DNA from: Chersky-840 sp036511675
GTDB lineage: Bacteria > Actinomycetota > Acidimicrobiia > Acidimicrobiales > UBA8190
DNA length: 64,000 nucleotides
Reading direction: 5' to 3'
NCBI GenBank assembly: GCA_036511675.1
Contig: DATCBU010000111.1
Coordinates: 1 to 64,000 of the forward strand
How positions within the stretch are numbered: position 1 is the first letter of the stretch; every line of letters begins with the position of its first letter. Both the position numbers and the translations under genes were made by a program. Below the pieces are notes generated by a model. The model had not been told where the DNA came from. It made no database searches and saw nothing but the letters and a program-made list of their open reading frames with translations. Positions 1 through 8,432 of this stretch are shown piece after piece.

Positions 1-30
1 ATTCCTGACTGGTCGTCAGATCGTATCGGC

Positions 31-36
31 TACCAT
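31..36 (+). promoter_or_regulatory. Probable -10 element of a leaderless promoter
   Basis: TACCAT lies 7 nt before the GTG at position 44, with no Shine-Dalgarno sequence between. The same TANNNT plus 6-8 nt geometry precedes many other genes in this window, so a leaderless transcript starting at or very near the GTG is likely. No convincing -35 is visible. Confidence 0.5.
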
Positions 37-43
37 CGCCGCC

Positions 44-1507
44 GTGCCGGGTGCGCCGGGGTCGGGTGGGCAGGTCCGAGGGATCGTGAGCGCCGGGGGC
101 TACGTGCCCCGAGCCCGGTTACGCCGCTCCGAGGTCACCGCATTCCTGGGGTCGGGGGGCGGCAAGGGCGCGCGTGCCGTGGCCTCGCACGACGAGGACA
201 CCACCACCATGGGGGTCGAGGCCGCCCGGGCCGCCCTGGGCGGGGCACCGGCGGCCGTCCTCGGCGCCCTGTGGTTCAGCACCGCCTCGCCCGCCTATCT
301 CGACAAGACCAACGCCACCGCGCTGCACGCCGCCCTGCGGCTGTCGGGCGACGTCCCCGCCCTCGACTTCGGCGGCGCACTGCGGTCGGGGGTCGGGGCC
401 CTGCTCAGCGCCCTGACCTCCACCACCACGACCCTGGTGGTCATGGCCGACCAGCGCGACGGACTGCCCGGGGGGGCCGACGAGTCGGCCGGAGGGGACG
501 CCGCGGCGGCGCTCCTGATCGCCGACGAGAGCCCGGGGTCGCCCGTGGTGGCGCGCTATCTGGGAGGCGCCTCGGCCACCGACGAGATCCTGGACCGCTG
601 GCGGGCACCCGGGGAGCGCCGCTCCAAGGCGTGGGAGGAGCGCTTCGGCGAGACCCGCTACCTGGCCCTCGGGCTCGACGCCTGGTCCCGCGCCCTCAAG
701 ACGGCCGGACTCGAGGCCACCGAGGTCGACCACCTGGTGGTGACGGGCATGCACACCCGGGCCACCAAGGCGCTGGCGTCCAAGCTCGGCGTCCGACCCG
801 ACGTCGTCGCCGACGACCTGGCGGCGACGGTGGGCCAGTCCGGCACCGCCCATCCCGGTCTGGTGCTGGCGTCGGTGCTCGAGACGGCGGGCCCGGGCGA
901 GACGGTGGCGCTGCTGCACCTGGCCGACGGGGCCGACGGCCTCGTCTTCCGCACCACCGAGGCCATCTCGACGTGGACTCCGGCCCGCCCCGTGGCGGCC
1001 CAGGTCGAGGGCGGTGCCGCCCTTTCCTACGGGAAGTTCCTGTCGTGGCGGGGCATGCTCAGACCCGAGCCACCCCGGCGCCCCGAGCCCCAGCGGGTGT
1101 CGGCCCCCGCAGCGTGGCGCAGCGAGGAATGGAAGTTCGGGTTCGTGGGGTCGCGTGACCGCACCAGCGGGGCGGTGCACATGCCCCCGGCGCGCGTCTC
1201 GATGCGGGGCGGGGCGGTGGACGACATGGAGCCCGTGGCCATGGCCGAGGTGATCGGCACGGTGGTGACCTTCACCGTGGACCGCCTGGCCTACTCCCCC
1301 AGCCCCCCCATCGTGTTCGCCGTGGTGGACTTCGAAGGCGGCGGACGATTCCCCGTGGAGCTCACCGACGTCGACGCCGACGCCGTGCACATCGGGGACC
1401 GGGTGGAGATGACCTTCCGCCGCCTCTACAGCGCGGACGGCATCCACGACTACTTCTGGAAGGCGCGTCCGCTGCGGTCGGGGACGACGCCCGCTCCCGA
1501 GAGCTGA
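44..1507 (+). CDS. HMG-CoA-synthase-like domain fused to a DUF35 OB-fold domain, without cysteines
   Basis: The 487-residue product has an N-terminal thiolase-superfamily half resembling HMG-CoA synthase or KAS III (about residues 12-330) and a C-terminal OB-fold half of the DUF35 type (about 370-480). In related proteins the fold condenses acyl-CoAs through a cysteine. Here the nucleophile region reads LDFGGALRSG and the whole protein appears to contain no cysteine, so the zinc-ribbon cysteines typical of DUF35 are also absent. It probably acts as a structural or acyl-channelling partner of the thiolase 20 bases downstream, as known thiolase-DUF35 complexes do; this is inference. The GTG start is chosen for the -10 element just upstream, but the frame is open to the window edge, so an earlier start is possible. 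Confidence 0.75.
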   Translation: MPGAPGSGGQVRGIVSAGGYVPRARLRRSEVTAFLGSGGGKGARAVASHDEDTTTMGVEAARAALGGAPAAVLGALWFSTASPAYLDKTNATALHAALRLSGDVPALDFGGALRSGVGALLSALTSTTTTLVVMADQRDGLPGGADESAGGDAAAALLIADESPGSPVVARYLGGASATDEILDRWRAPGERRSKAWEERFGETRYLALGLDAWSRALKTAGLEATEVDHLVVTGMHTRATKALASKLGVRPDVVADDLAATVGQSGTAHPGLVLASVLETAGPGETVALLHLADGADGLVFRTTEAISTWTPARPVAAQVEGGAALSYGKFLSWRGMLRPEPPRRPEPQRVSAPAAWRSEEWKFGFVGSRDRTSGAVHMPPARVSMRGGAVDDMEPVAMAEVIGTVVTFTVDRLAYSPSPPIVFAVVDFEGGGRFPVELTDVDADAVHIGDRVEMTFRRLYSADGIHDYFWKARPLRSGTTPAPES

Positions 1508-1527
1508 ACGAGGCGAGGAGGAGACCC

Positions 1528-2718
1528 ATGGCATCACACGGGATCCGCGACCGGGTGGCCATCGTCGGCATGGGCTGCACCGCCTTCGGCGAGCACTGGG
1601 ACAGGGGGCTCGACGACCTGATCGTCGACGCCTCCACCGACGCCTTCGCCTCGGCCGGGGTGACCAAGCACGACGTCGACGCCTACTGGTTCGGCACGGC
1701 CCAGTCGGGGATGAGCGGCATCACCCTGGCCCGGCCCCTGCAGCTCGAGAACAAGCCCGTCACCCGGGTCGAGAATTACTGCACCACCGGCTCCGAGGCC
1801 CTGCGCGCCGCGGCCTACGCCGTGGCCTCGGGCGCCTACGACGTGGCCATGGCGGTCGGGGCCGAGAAGGTGAAGGACAGCGGCTACCAGGGCCTCAACG
1901 CGGCCGCGCCGCCCAACGACGGCACCGCCCGCACGCTCACCGCGGCGGCGATGTTCTCCATGGTGGCGCCGGCCTACGCCCAAAAGTACGGCGTGGACGA
2001 GGACCAGATGACCGACGTGCTCGCCACCATCTCGGTCAAGAACCACTACAACGGCGCCCGCAACCCTCGTGCCCAATTCCGCCGCGAGATCACCAAGGAG
2101 ACGGTGCTCAAGTCGCCGCGCGTGGCGGGAGGCCTCGGCGTGTTCGACTGCGCGGGCGTGGCCGACGGCGCCGCCGCCGCCATCGTGGTGCGCGCCGAGG
2201 ACGCGCTGCGCTACACCGACAAGCCGCTGTACATCAAGGCCCTGTCCTTCGCGGCGGGCAACGGCTCGGGGCTCATCGACCCGGGCTACGACTACACCCA
2301 CTTCCCCGAGTGCGAGGCCGCCGCGGCGGACGCCTACGCCCAGGCGGGCATTACCGATCCGCGCCGGCAGCTGGCCATGGCCGAGGTCCACGACTGCTTC
2401 ACCCCCACCGAGCTGGTGCTCATGGAGGACCTCGGCTTCGCCGGCCGGGGCACGGCGTGGAAGGAAGTCCTGGCCGGCACCTTTGACCTGCACGGCGAGC
2501 TGCCCGTCAACCCCGACGGGGGGCTCAAGAGCTTCGGGCATCCCGTGGGGGCCTCGGGGCTGCGCATGTTCTTCGAGTGCTGGCTGCAGCTGCGGGGCGA
2601 GGCCACCCCCGAGCGCCAGATCGACAACGGGCGGGCCCTGGCTCTCACCCACAACCTGGGCGGGTACCCCGGGGAGATGGTGTCGTTCGTGTCGGTGGTC
2701 GGCACCGAGCGCGACTGA
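1528..2718 (+). CDS. Thiolase (acetyl-CoA acetyltransferase / SCP-x thiolase type)
   Basis: This 396-residue thiolase catalyses or reverses Claisen condensation of acyl-CoAs. The nucleophilic cysteine is kept at residue 85 in NYCTTGSEAL. A HDCF motif near residue 290 and the late GHPVGASG motif supply the histidines expected of SCP2/SCP-x thiolases. An AGGAGG ribosome site sits about 6 bases before the ATG. It follows the cysteine-free HMG-CoA-synthase-like/DUF35 gene by 20 bases and is followed by a dehydrogenase and a thioesterase, so an acyl chain-shortening or retro-aldol role on a cyclic or branched acyl-CoA is plausible. The substrate cannot be read from the sequence. Confidence 0.85.
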   Translation: MASHGIRDRVAIVGMGCTAFGEHWDRGLDDLIVDASTDAFASAGVTKHDVDAYWFGTAQSGMSGITLARPLQLENKPVTRVENYCTTGSEALRAAAYAVASGAYDVAMAVGAEKVKDSGYQGLNAAAPPNDGTARTLTAAAMFSMVAPAYAQKYGVDEDQMTDVLATISVKNHYNGARNPRAQFRREITKETVLKSPRVAGGLGVFDCAGVADGAAAAIVVRAEDALRYTDKPLYIKALSFAAGNGSGLIDPGYDYTHFPECEAAAADAYAQAGITDPRRQLAMAEVHDCFTPTELVLMEDLGFAGRGTAWKEVLAGTFDLHGELPVNPDGGLKSFGHPVGASGLRMFFECWLQLRGEATPERQIDNGRALALTHNLGGYPGEMVSFVSVVGTERD

Positions 2719-2732
2719 GCACGGCGGCACCG

Positions 2733-3626
2733 GTGTCGTTCCTCGACGAGCGGGCCGGGTTGTCGGGGAAGGTGGCCGTGGTCGCCGGTGGCGGTGGTGG
2801 CCTGGGCCGGGCCAGTGCCCTCGACCTGGCGCGCGCCGGGGTGGCGCTGGCCCTCGCCGACACCGACGGCGAGGCACTGCACCGGACCGCCGCCGAGGCC
2901 CGGGGCCACGGTGTGGAGGTCGTCGCCTCGGTCACCGACGTGCGCGACCCCGACGCCCTCGCCGCGTTGTTCGACGCCTGTGACGACTCGTTCGGTCCCC
3001 TCGACATCCTCGTCAACGTGGTGGGGGGCACGTTCCGCTCCGCCTTCACCGACGTGAGCGCCAAGGGCCGCGACGCGCTGGTGCGCACCAACTTCACGTG
3101 GGTGGTCGACGCCACCCAGCGGGCCGCCCTGCGCATGGCGGCCTCGGGGCGCGGAGGGAGCATCATCACCATCACCTCGATCGAGGCCCATCGCGCCGCG
3201 CCGGGCTACGCCGTCTACGCGGCCATGAAGGCGGCGGTGACACATCTCACCCGCACCCTGGCGGTGGAGCTCGGGTCGGCGGCCATCCGCGTCAACTGCG
3301 TGGCGCCCGACTTCGTGCCCACCGCCGGCCTGGCCGGCGTGGCCGGGCGGGCGGGCTCGGCGGGCCAGCGCGCCGCCGCCGCGGGCGAGGGGACCGATCC
3401 CGGGGACTTCCTCACCATCCCCCTGCGCCGCAAGGGGGAGGTCGCCGACGTGGGCAACTGCGTGCTGTTCCTCGCCTCGGAGCTCTCCTCCTACATCACG
3501 GGCACCACGTTGCATCCCGACGGGGGGGCGTTGGCCATGTCGGGTTGGATGGACTGGCCTGATGACGGCTTCACGGCCCGACCGCCGGCGTGGGTGCTCG
3601 ACCGGCTCGAGCCTCCTGGCCGGTGA
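2733..3626 (+). CDS. Short-chain dehydrogenase/reductase (SDR)
   Basis: This 297-residue classical SDR has an N-terminal nucleotide-binding glycine motif (GGGGGLGRA near residue 20) and the Ser-Tyr-Lys active site, the last two residues in YAAMK near residue 165. It should oxidise or reduce a hydroxyacyl or ketoacyl intermediate with NAD(P). The GTG at 2733 is chosen because it starts 14 bases after the thiolase stop and gives a normal SDR N-terminus. An open extension upstream would run inside the thiolase gene. Its stop overlaps the next gene's GTG as GTGA, which indicates translational coupling. Confidence 0.85.
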   Translation: MSFLDERAGLSGKVAVVAGGGGGLGRASALDLARAGVALALADTDGEALHRTAAEARGHGVEVVASVTDVRDPDALAALFDACDDSFGPLDILVNVVGGTFRSAFTDVSAKGRDALVRTNFTWVVDATQRAALRMAASGRGGSIITITSIEAHRAAPGYAVYAAMKAAVTHLTRTLAVELGSAAIRVNCVAPDFVPTAGLAGVAGRAGSAGQRAAAAGEGTDPGDFLTIPLRRKGEVADVGNCVLFLASELSSYITGTTLHPDGGALAMSGWMDWPDDGFTARPPAWVLDRLEPPGR

Positions 3627-4471
3627 CGTCGCCCGCAGTGGCGCCCTCGGGAGACGATGCCCTCTTCCACCCCGACGGGGCCGATGTCGTCCCCACCGAG
3701 TACGCCCGGGGGCCGTGGACGCCCGACGCGCTGCACGGCGGCCCGGTCGCGGCGCTGCTGGCACGCGCCGTCGAGTCGGTCCCCGTCGACGAGCCCATGC
3801 ACGTCACCCGGTTCACCGTCGAGCTCCTACGGCCCGTGCCCCTGGCCCGCTTGTCGGTGTCGGCCTCGGTGGTGCGCCCCGGACGCAGGGTCCAGCTCGT
3901 GGAAGCCCGCATCTCGACCGGCGACCGGGACGTGGCGTGGGCACGGGCCCTGCGCATCCGGCTGCAACCGCCCGGGTCCCCCTCGGGCTCCCCGGGGCGC
4001 GAGCTCACCGGAGGTGGTCCCGTCCCCGGCGTCGACCCGGGCGCGCCGCCGGGGCCAGGAGGTGGCTACGGCTCACCGACAACCATCGGTGCCTACCGGG
4101 CCTTCCACAATGCCGGCGCCGAGCTGCGGTACGTGGCCGGGGCCTTCGACCAACGAGGGCCGGCCACGGTGTGGGTGCGGCTGGCGGTGCCGGTGCTGCC
4201 CGGCGAGGAGCCCACACCGCTGCAGCGCGTGGTGGCGGCGTCGGACTTCGGCAACGGGGTGAGCTCGGAGCTCGACTTCGCCCACCATGTCTTCATCAAC
4301 CCCGACCTCACCGTGACCCTGCACCGACCGGCTCTCGGCGAGTGGGTCTGTCTGGACGCGTCCACGATCATCGGGATCCCCGGCGTGGGCGTGGCCCAGA
4401 GCGCGCTGTGGGACGTGCACGGCCCTCTGGGCCGGTCGGTCCAGAGCCTCCTGGTCGAGCCCCGGGCCTGA
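3623..4471 (+). CDS. Acyl-CoA thioesterase-like (TesB/hotdog) protein
   Basis: The 282-residue protein resembles the actinobacterial thioesterase-like superfamily with a double hotdog fold. The N-terminal ARGPWTPDALHGGPVAALLA segment is the usual hotdog helix region, and a second hotdog half follows from about residue 150 (DFGNGVSSELD near 210). It would hydrolyse an acyl-CoA made by the preceding thiolase/SDR enzymes. The GTG overlaps the SDR stop codon, making it the last gene of the operon. Substrate specificity is unknown. Confidence 0.75.
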   Translation: MTSPAVAPSGDDALFHPDGADVVPTEYARGPWTPDALHGGPVAALLARAVESVPVDEPMHVTRFTVELLRPVPLARLSVSASVVRPGRRVQLVEARISTGDRDVAWARALRIRLQPPGSPSGSPGRELTGGGPVPGVDPGAPPGPGGGYGSPTTIGAYRAFHNAGAELRYVAGAFDQRGPATVWVRLAVPVLPGEEPTPLQRVVAASDFGNGVSSELDFAHHVFINPDLTVTLHRPALGEWVCLDASTIIGIPGVGVAQSALWDVHGPLGRSVQSLLVEPRA

Positions 4472-4539
4472 GGCGGCCCCGGGGGGCCCCGCCCCCGTCG
4501 GAGACAGCGCTCCCTCCCGGCGGCGCCGGCACAGGCATG

Positions 4540-4602
4540 TTGTTGACGGTTTGTGAATCCGTTGACAACCCCGAGAGCTTCCTCGACCACTCTTCGTAGG
4601 GT
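4540..4602 (+). promoter_or_regulatory. Candidate operator and -10 element upstream of the exopolysaccharide locus
   Basis: Bases 4540-4549 (TTGTTGACGG) and 4559-4568 (CCGTTGACAA) form an imperfect inverted repeat, 8 of 10 positions matching, around a 9-base centre. GTTGAC also recurs as a direct repeat 18 bases apart. A TAGGGT hexamer at 4597-4602 could be the -10 of a promoter with a leader of about 80 bases to the GTG at 4689. The repeat would then sit about 55 bases upstream of the transcription start, a usual place for an activator. The regulator is not identified. Confidence 0.35.
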
Positions 4603-4688
4603 GACCTCTCAGAGAGCAGTCGCTGGCCGGGCCTTTGGCGCCCCGATGGCCGCGCTCTGCGCCCGAGCCCCTACGCCAGGAGGCTCGG

Positions 4689-6803
4689 GTGGTCCATGAC
4701 TTCAACCTGTACGACCTCTTCGTCCTCTCGTTCGTGCAGTTGGTGGTCTCCACCGTCCTGGTCCTGAGCCCGGCCCGCTACATCGGCACCCGATTTCGCT
4801 GGACGGGGTCGAGGATTACCGAGGTCCTGGTGGCCGCCCTGGGCGCGGCGGCCGTCTCGGCCCTGGCGTGTTTCCTCACCGCCGAGTTCTGGGGGCTGCG
4901 TGCCGACGGGCTCGAGACCGCCGCCTACCTGCTCACGATCTGCTCGGTGGTCGTCATCGTCCTTCGCCCCGACATCAACGTGGTGGGCCAGGTGTTCTAC
5001 GCCTCGTTCGCGGCGGCGGGGTTCACCTTCCTCGCCTTCGCGGCCCTCGTGGCGTCCACGGCGACGCATTCGATCGTCGAAGCGCTGACCTCGTCCCTGC
5101 TGATCCTCCTCGACTTCGCCGCGTTCTTGGTGTGGAACTCGAGCATCAACTACATGAGCGATGTCCTGTGCCGGACGCGGCACTCGCGTCCGCTTCCCGA
5201 GGCCGATCCCACGTACCTGCCCATGGTGTCGTTGCACATCCCGGCGTACAACGAGCCTCCCGAGATGTTGATCGCCACCATCAAGGCGGTCGAGCAGATC
5301 GACTACCCCAACTTCGAGATTGTCGTCCTCGACAACAACACCGCCGACCCGGCGGTGTACGGCCCGGTGGAGGAGTACTGCCGGGGTCGAGCGCGCGTCC
5401 GGTTCGTCCACGTCGAGGAGTTGCAGGGCTACAAGGCGGGAGCGTGCAACCTCGCCCTGCGGCGCTACACCGACCCGCGGGCCGAGATCATCGGCTTGAT
5501 CGACGCCGACGACATCGTCCAGCCCTACTACCTGCGCGAGACGGTCTCGTACTTCTCGGACCAACGCGTCGGCTTCGTCCAGAGCTTCGAGGGCAACCGG
5601 GACTACGAGGGAAGCGCGTACTACACGGCCTGTGTCGACTCCTATCAGGGCTTCTACGTGACCATCATGTCGTCGCGCAACGAGCGCGACTCGGTCCCCT
5701 TCGTGGGCACCATGGGACTCTTCCGGCGCAGTGCCCTCGAGGGCATCGGGGGTTGGAACGAATGGTGCATCAGCGAGGACACCGAGGCCTCGCTCCGGGT
5801 GCTCAAGGCGGGCTGGTCGGGGCTGTATGTCCCGCGCTGCTTCGGCCGGGGCATCGTGCCGCCCACGTTTGCCGGCCTCAACACGCAGCGCCATCGCTGG
5901 TGCTTCGGCGCCATGCAGATCCTCCGGCTCCACTGGAGGAGCCTCATGCCCTGGGACCGCTCACCCGACAACCACCTCACTGCCAGCCAGCGACGTGACT
6001 ATCTGATGGCCTCGATGAGCTGGTTCCGGGACCTGTTGATGCTTGGCTTCGCGGTCTTGTTGCTGGCGATCACCGGGCTGTTGTTGTCGGGCTCCAACTT
6101 CGCGCTCACACCGCTCGGGGGCGACCGCTCGCTCCTGCCCATGTCACTCATCATCATCGCCACCATCTGCATGATGTGGACCCTTCGCCACTGGACCCCC
6201 ATCTCGCGGACGCGATCGGTCCTCGGCATGGTCATCAGCCTTTCCGCCAGCTTCATTACGGCCATCGCCTGTATCGAGGGCATGTCACGACGCGAGGGCG
6301 TCTTCCTGAGGACGTTGAAGACCGGTGCGAGCCGTCACCGCCTGCGCAGCGCCATCAGGCTCAGCCGCTGGGAGGGGCTCCTGGCGGTGGCTCTCTATAC
6401 GTCGGCCGGCCTGCTGGCCGCGTTGCGGCACCCACCCATCCTCCTCATCATCATCGTGGCCATTCAGGGCACGGTGTACGCCTGCTCCCCGGTCGCCTCG
6501 TTGTGGAACCTTCGGGCCCAACTCGTCTCGGCACCCGAGTACCGCCGCCGGTACGAAGAACAGCGTCTTCGCCTCGCCAGTCGCGGCCGGCCACCGTTCA
6601 GGGTGCTCCGCCCCCTCACCGCCGTGGTCCTGGCGGCAGTGGTCGGCGCCGGCGTTGCGGCGTTCGCCTCCCCCAACCAGCTTCGGCCCGGCACTCCCGT
6701 CGACCACGTACGTATGGGGAGCGCAGTCGAGGTGGCTGGATCGTCGGTACCTCGGTCGTCTGCGTCTGGGCATTCGGTGTCGCCGCCGACGGGTGTCAGG
6801 TAG
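4689..6803 (+). CDS. Membrane glycosyltransferase family 2, cellulose/beta-glucan synthase-like
   Basis: The 704-residue protein has about five membrane helices in its first 150 residues, a cytoplasmic GT2 domain (about 178-410) and more helices after 430. The processive-synthase signature is complete: D215 in VVLDN, DAD at 272-274, SED at 362-364 and QRHRW at 400-404. It should polymerise a sugar nucleotide and pass the chain through the membrane, as BcsA does. Unlike BcsA it carries no C-terminal PilZ domain; that domain is encoded by the next gene, 2 bases away. The GTG at 4689 is chosen because AGGAGG lies 5 bases upstream; an earlier ATG at 4635 lacks this. Cellulose, a mixed-linkage glucan or another polymer are all possible. 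Confidence 0.88.
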   Translation: MVHDFNLYDLFVLSFVQLVVSTVLVLSPARYIGTRFRWTGSRITEVLVAALGAAAVSALACFLTAEFWGLRADGLETAAYLLTICSVVVIVLRPDINVVGQVFYASFAAAGFTFLAFAALVASTATHSIVEALTSSLLILLDFAAFLVWNSSINYMSDVLCRTRHSRPLPEADPTYLPMVSLHIPAYNEPPEMLIATIKAVEQIDYPNFEIVVLDNNTADPAVYGPVEEYCRGRARVRFVHVEELQGYKAGACNLALRRYTDPRAEIIGLIDADDIVQPYYLRETVSYFSDQRVGFVQSFEGNRDYEGSAYYTACVDSYQGFYVTIMSSRNERDSVPFVGTMGLFRRSALEGIGGWNEWCISEDTEASLRVLKAGWSGLYVPRCFGRGIVPPTFAGLNTQRHRWCFGAMQILRLHWRSLMPWDRSPDNHLTASQRRDYLMASMSWFRDLLMLGFAVLLLAITGLLLSGSNFALTPLGGDRSLLPMSLIIIATICMMWTLRHWTPISRTRSVLGMVISLSASFITAIACIEGMSRREGVFLRTLKTGASRHRLRSAIRLSRWEGLLAVALYTSAGLLAALRHPPILLIIIVAIQGTVYACSPVASLWNLRAQLVSAPEYRRRYEEQRLRLASRGRPPFRVLRPLTAVVLAAVVGAGVAAFASPNQLRPGTPVDHVRMGSAVEVAGSSVPRSSASGHSVSPPTGVR

Positions 6804-6805
6804 CC

Positions 6806-7603
6806 GTGGAACCCGTACGTACGGTGGCGTCCGCCGAGGTGAAGTACTTCGTGCTCGCGGATCGGGTGGGCCCGTACCTGCTGGCCCGGGTGCGCTGGCC
6901 CGACGTCGCCCAGGCCGTCACCGCCGGATGTCGCGACTGGCGAGACGACCCCGGCCTGTTCGACCTGCCCTACGACCCGGGCAGTGCCGTGGTGACCCCC
7001 GTCGAGGCGGCCGCCATCGCGGCCGGCTGGGGAGTACGACTCCCCACCGAGGCGACCTTCAGCAGCTCCCTGCCGCCGGTCATCCGACGCATGCCCGCCA
7101 ATTGGTCCAACTTGGCACCGGCCGAGAAGCGAGCGTGGTCGCTCGATTACGTCCTGACCCGACGACGCGCCAACGCCAGCCGCCACACCTCTGCCCTGTC
7201 TACCGGACGAGGGTTGTGGGGATCGCGGCTCCGTCGCCGGTCCGCGGTGGTGGAGCGTCGCCATGATGTCCGCGTGCATGTCGGGGGACGAGCGGAAATT
7301 CACCAGAGGAACAAGACCGTGTCTACAGACCTCGTCGACATCAGCCCGGGCGGCATGCACTGCGTGGCGCTCGACGCCAAGGTGTTCGCCGCGGCCGGCG
7401 CCAGGCTCGACGCGCCCCTCGTGCTCACGGCTTTCGATCGCAAGATCAGGCTGGACGTCGGCGGCACTGTCACCTGGCACAGCGAAACCGGACGTGGCAC
7501 CCATTTCGGGATCGCGTTCGACCAGCTCGACGACGCACAGATCGAGAACATCCAACACCTGCTGGTGACGTCGGGCGCCCCGCGGGAGCTCCTGAGGCCA
7601 TGA
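6806..7603 (+). CDS. PilZ-domain c-di-GMP receptor with a novel N-terminal region
   Basis: The C-terminal PilZ domain (about residues 148-255) has both c-di-GMP-binding motifs: RHDVR at 152-156 (RxxxR) and DISPGG at 178-183 (DxSxxG). Residues 1-140 form a region I do not recognise. The gene starts 2 bases after the GT2 synthase and its stop overlaps the next start as ATGA. It therefore probably replaces the PilZ domain normally fused to BcsA, and so makes polymer synthesis depend on c-di-GMP. GTG 6806 is the first usable start after the GT2 stop. Confidence 0.85.
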   Translation: MEPVRTVASAEVKYFVLADRVGPYLLARVRWPDVAQAVTAGCRDWRDDPGLFDLPYDPGSAVVTPVEAAAIAAGWGVRLPTEATFSSSLPPVIRRMPANWSNLAPAEKRAWSLDYVLTRRRANASRHTSALSTGRGLWGSRLRRRSAVVERRHDVRVHVGGRAEIHQRNKTVSTDLVDISPGGMHCVALDAKVFAAAGARLDAPLVLTAFDRKIRLDVGGTVTWHSETGRGTHFGIAFDQLDDAQIENIQHLLVTSGAPRELLRP

Positions 7604-8388
7604 GCGTGCACTCCACCAACGGAAAGAAGCAGTCCTCGGTGTCGATCCGACCTCCGGACGCCGGGGTCGACCCGGTGTTGAGCTTCGACCAGGGATATGT
7701 GAGCCCACCCCCGGCAGGAGACGCCCGGTCGCGTTCGAGGCGCCGGGTCGACTATCGCCTGAGGGGCCTCGATCTGGGGGTACAGAAGCAGCACGAGGGT
7801 CCTATCGTCCCGGTCCGCACCGACCAGTCGCGCCGCCGCCACCGTCGTCGGCTCCTGATCGGATGGGCCGTCGTCGTCGTGGTGGGCAGCGCCGTCGGGC
7901 TGGTGCTACGACTGGCCGTCGTCGAGCCTTTCACGGTCCCGTCGGGGGCGATGGCGCCGGCCCTCCAGGCCGGCGATCGCATCCTGGTCGTGAAGACCAG
8001 CGTGGCGGGCCCGATCCAGAGAGGGAACATCATCGTCTTCCACCACCCCGAGCCCGACTCCTGTCTCACCACTGCGAACGGTGGGCAGGATCTGGTGCAG
8101 CGCGTGGTCGGCATGCCCGGCCAGACCATTGGGTCGTCGGGAGACACCATCGACGTCAACGGCCACGCCCTGCGCGACCCGGGGTCACCGCACTCGAAGC
8201 TTCGGCTGGTGGGTTCGAAGCCGATACCCCTGACCACGGTCCCAGTGGGCGAGTACTTCGTGATGGGGGACAACCCGTCACTGTCATGCGACTCTCGTTC
8301 CTTCGGCGCCATCTCCGCCTCGTCGGTCGTCGGAAAAGTCGTGAGCATCGTGTTGCGGGGGGGACACCCCTACATCCACATCTTCTGA
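7600..8388 (+). CDS. Signal peptidase I homologue lacking the catalytic Ser and Lys
   Basis: The 262-residue protein has a basic cytoplasmic N-terminus, one membrane helix (about 84-107) and the S26 peptidase boxes. Box B reads PSGAMAP, with alanine (residue 117) where signal peptidase I has its nucleophilic serine. Box D reads QRVVG, with glutamine (167) in place of the general-base lysine. Box E is well kept (VMGDN at 221-225, then DSRSFG). The fold is thus preserved while both members of the Ser-Lys dyad are gone, so proteolysis is unlikely. Position between the PilZ and glucanase genes suggests a scaffold or periplasmic partner of the synthase; that is inference. The start overlaps the PilZ stop. 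Confidence 0.85.
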   Translation: MSVHSTNGKKQSSVSIRPPDAGVDPVLSFDQGYVSPPPAGDARSRSRRRVDYRLRGLDLGVQKQHEGPIVPVRTDQSRRRHRRRLLIGWAVVVVVGSAVGLVLRLAVVEPFTVPSGAMAPALQAGDRILVVKTSVAGPIQRGNIIVFHHPEPDSCLTTANGGQDLVQRVVGMPGQTIGSSGDTIDVNGHALRDPGSPHSKLRLVGSKPIPLTTVPVGEYFVMGDNPSLSCDSRSFGAISASSVVGKVVSIVLRGGHPYIHIF

Positions 8389-8432
8389 AGCAAAGTCGTG
8401 TCCCTGTCGTCGCCCTCTAGTGGGGAGCCGGA

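Noticed and set aside
119..2877. Long minus-strand open frames opposite the HMG-CoA-synthase-like and thiolase genes
   Set aside because: They are antisense shadows of conserved genes, with low-complexity translations and no motifs.
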